DNA of 64,000 nucleotides, taken from Fistularia commersonii. Its lineage: Eukaryota; Chordata; Actinopteri; Syngnathiformes; Fistulariidae. Position 1 is the stretch's first letter. The number at the start of each line of letters is the position of its first letter. The stretch spans positions 5,381,501 through 5,445,500 of the forward strand of contig JBBMNZ010000013.1 of assembly GCA_037954325.1 (NCBI GenBank). Direction: 5' to 3'. Below the pieces are notes generated by a model. It was given only the letters and a program-made list of their open reading frames with translations, made no database searches and had not been told where the DNA came from. Positions 63,426-64,000 of this stretch are shown one piece after another. The position numbers were made by a program, and so were the translations under genes.

Positions 63426-64000
63426 GACATCAACATTTCAATGTTAATATCCTGGGGATATTGTCAGGGGGATCGGTGGGTTCAGAGCTCACAACACATT
63501 TCTGTTTTGTCCCCATCTTACCAAAATCTAGGACTTTTTTGAAAGTCAAATGCTGTGTCATTATAAAACAGTAGAGCAATCAAAGTGCTTGCAAGCTTCA
63601 CTGGGTCAGATAGAACCCTTGCCCGGAGCCAAGTGTGCAGCCAAAGTAAAGCAAAAGAATTAAAGACTCGCTCGAGGTTGAGATGGACGTGCACGTGTCC
63701 CTCCCCAGCCTTTATCGGAAAGGATGAGGTATGGGTGGGTAAGGCATGTAGATGCAGACGAGATGCGGTGGAGCAAGGAGAGCTGTGTCAGGGGAGGGTC
63801 AAATGAAGAATAAATTAAAATGATCCATCCACCTGTGGTTTCCAACACCTTGAAGATCTGCTAAAGTTGATCTTCTATATTCCATATTTAGTGGTTTATC
63901 CCCTCACCGATCTTTAGCAAGTTCTAAGCTTCAACATATTTCCTGACTTACGGTAAATATATTTCTGTGGGAGAGAGGAGAACATTTATGTCAAAATTTT
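63426..64000. other. Unannotated DNA to window end
   Basis: No gene or repeat recognised. Short frames on both strands at 63585-63848 overlap each other and show no family pattern. Confidence 0.5.

Overview
This window looks like noncoding DNA from a teleost fish nuclear genome. It is AT-rich and dense in homopolymer runs and microsatellites. It carries fossils of transposon families typical of fish: hAT and Tc1/mariner non-autonomous elements, an RTE-type LINE, a second LINE of another lineage, LINE 3' tails of the L2/Rex1 kind, and tRNA-related SINE-like repeats. I cannot name the species. There is no bacterial-style gene organisation, and I recognise no intact host gene on either strand. 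The window is most simply read as intergenic DNA or the inside of a very long intron.

Layout. 0-14 kb: the 3' end of a hAT element (402-470), a complete hAT MITE with 8-bp target duplications (6275-6765), a Tc1/mariner MITE with ~60-bp inverted repeats (10407-10695), and several simple repeats. 14-21 kb: unannotated sequence with two more GC-balanced islands that could be conserved noncoding elements, one LINE tail and one 22-bp tandem duplication. 21.6-22.55 kb: a three-level nest, a SINE-like repeat split by a hAT element that itself holds a Tc1/mariner MITE. 24-35 kb: LINE tails, a long AT-rich palindrome, and a cluster of C-run, CA and GATA repeats. 36-39.4 kb: a GC-balanced island, an orphan open reading frame of 147-160 codons (38147-38629) behind a good splice acceptor, and a second SINE-like repeat. 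41.2-45.0 kb: two decayed LINEs in the same orientation. One has RTE-type endonuclease and reverse transcriptase parts; the other is an RT plus C-terminal remnant. 45-64 kb: mostly unrecognised AT-rich DNA with several GC-balanced islands near 47.5, 54.1, 56.7 and 62.4-63.4 kb.

No genes work together here. The readable biology is the insertion history of transposable elements, one unexplained ORF, and possible regulatory islands that only cross-species alignment can confirm. I found no convincing new biological system. The orphan ORF at 38.2 kb and the nested insertion at 21.7 kb most deserve a second look.
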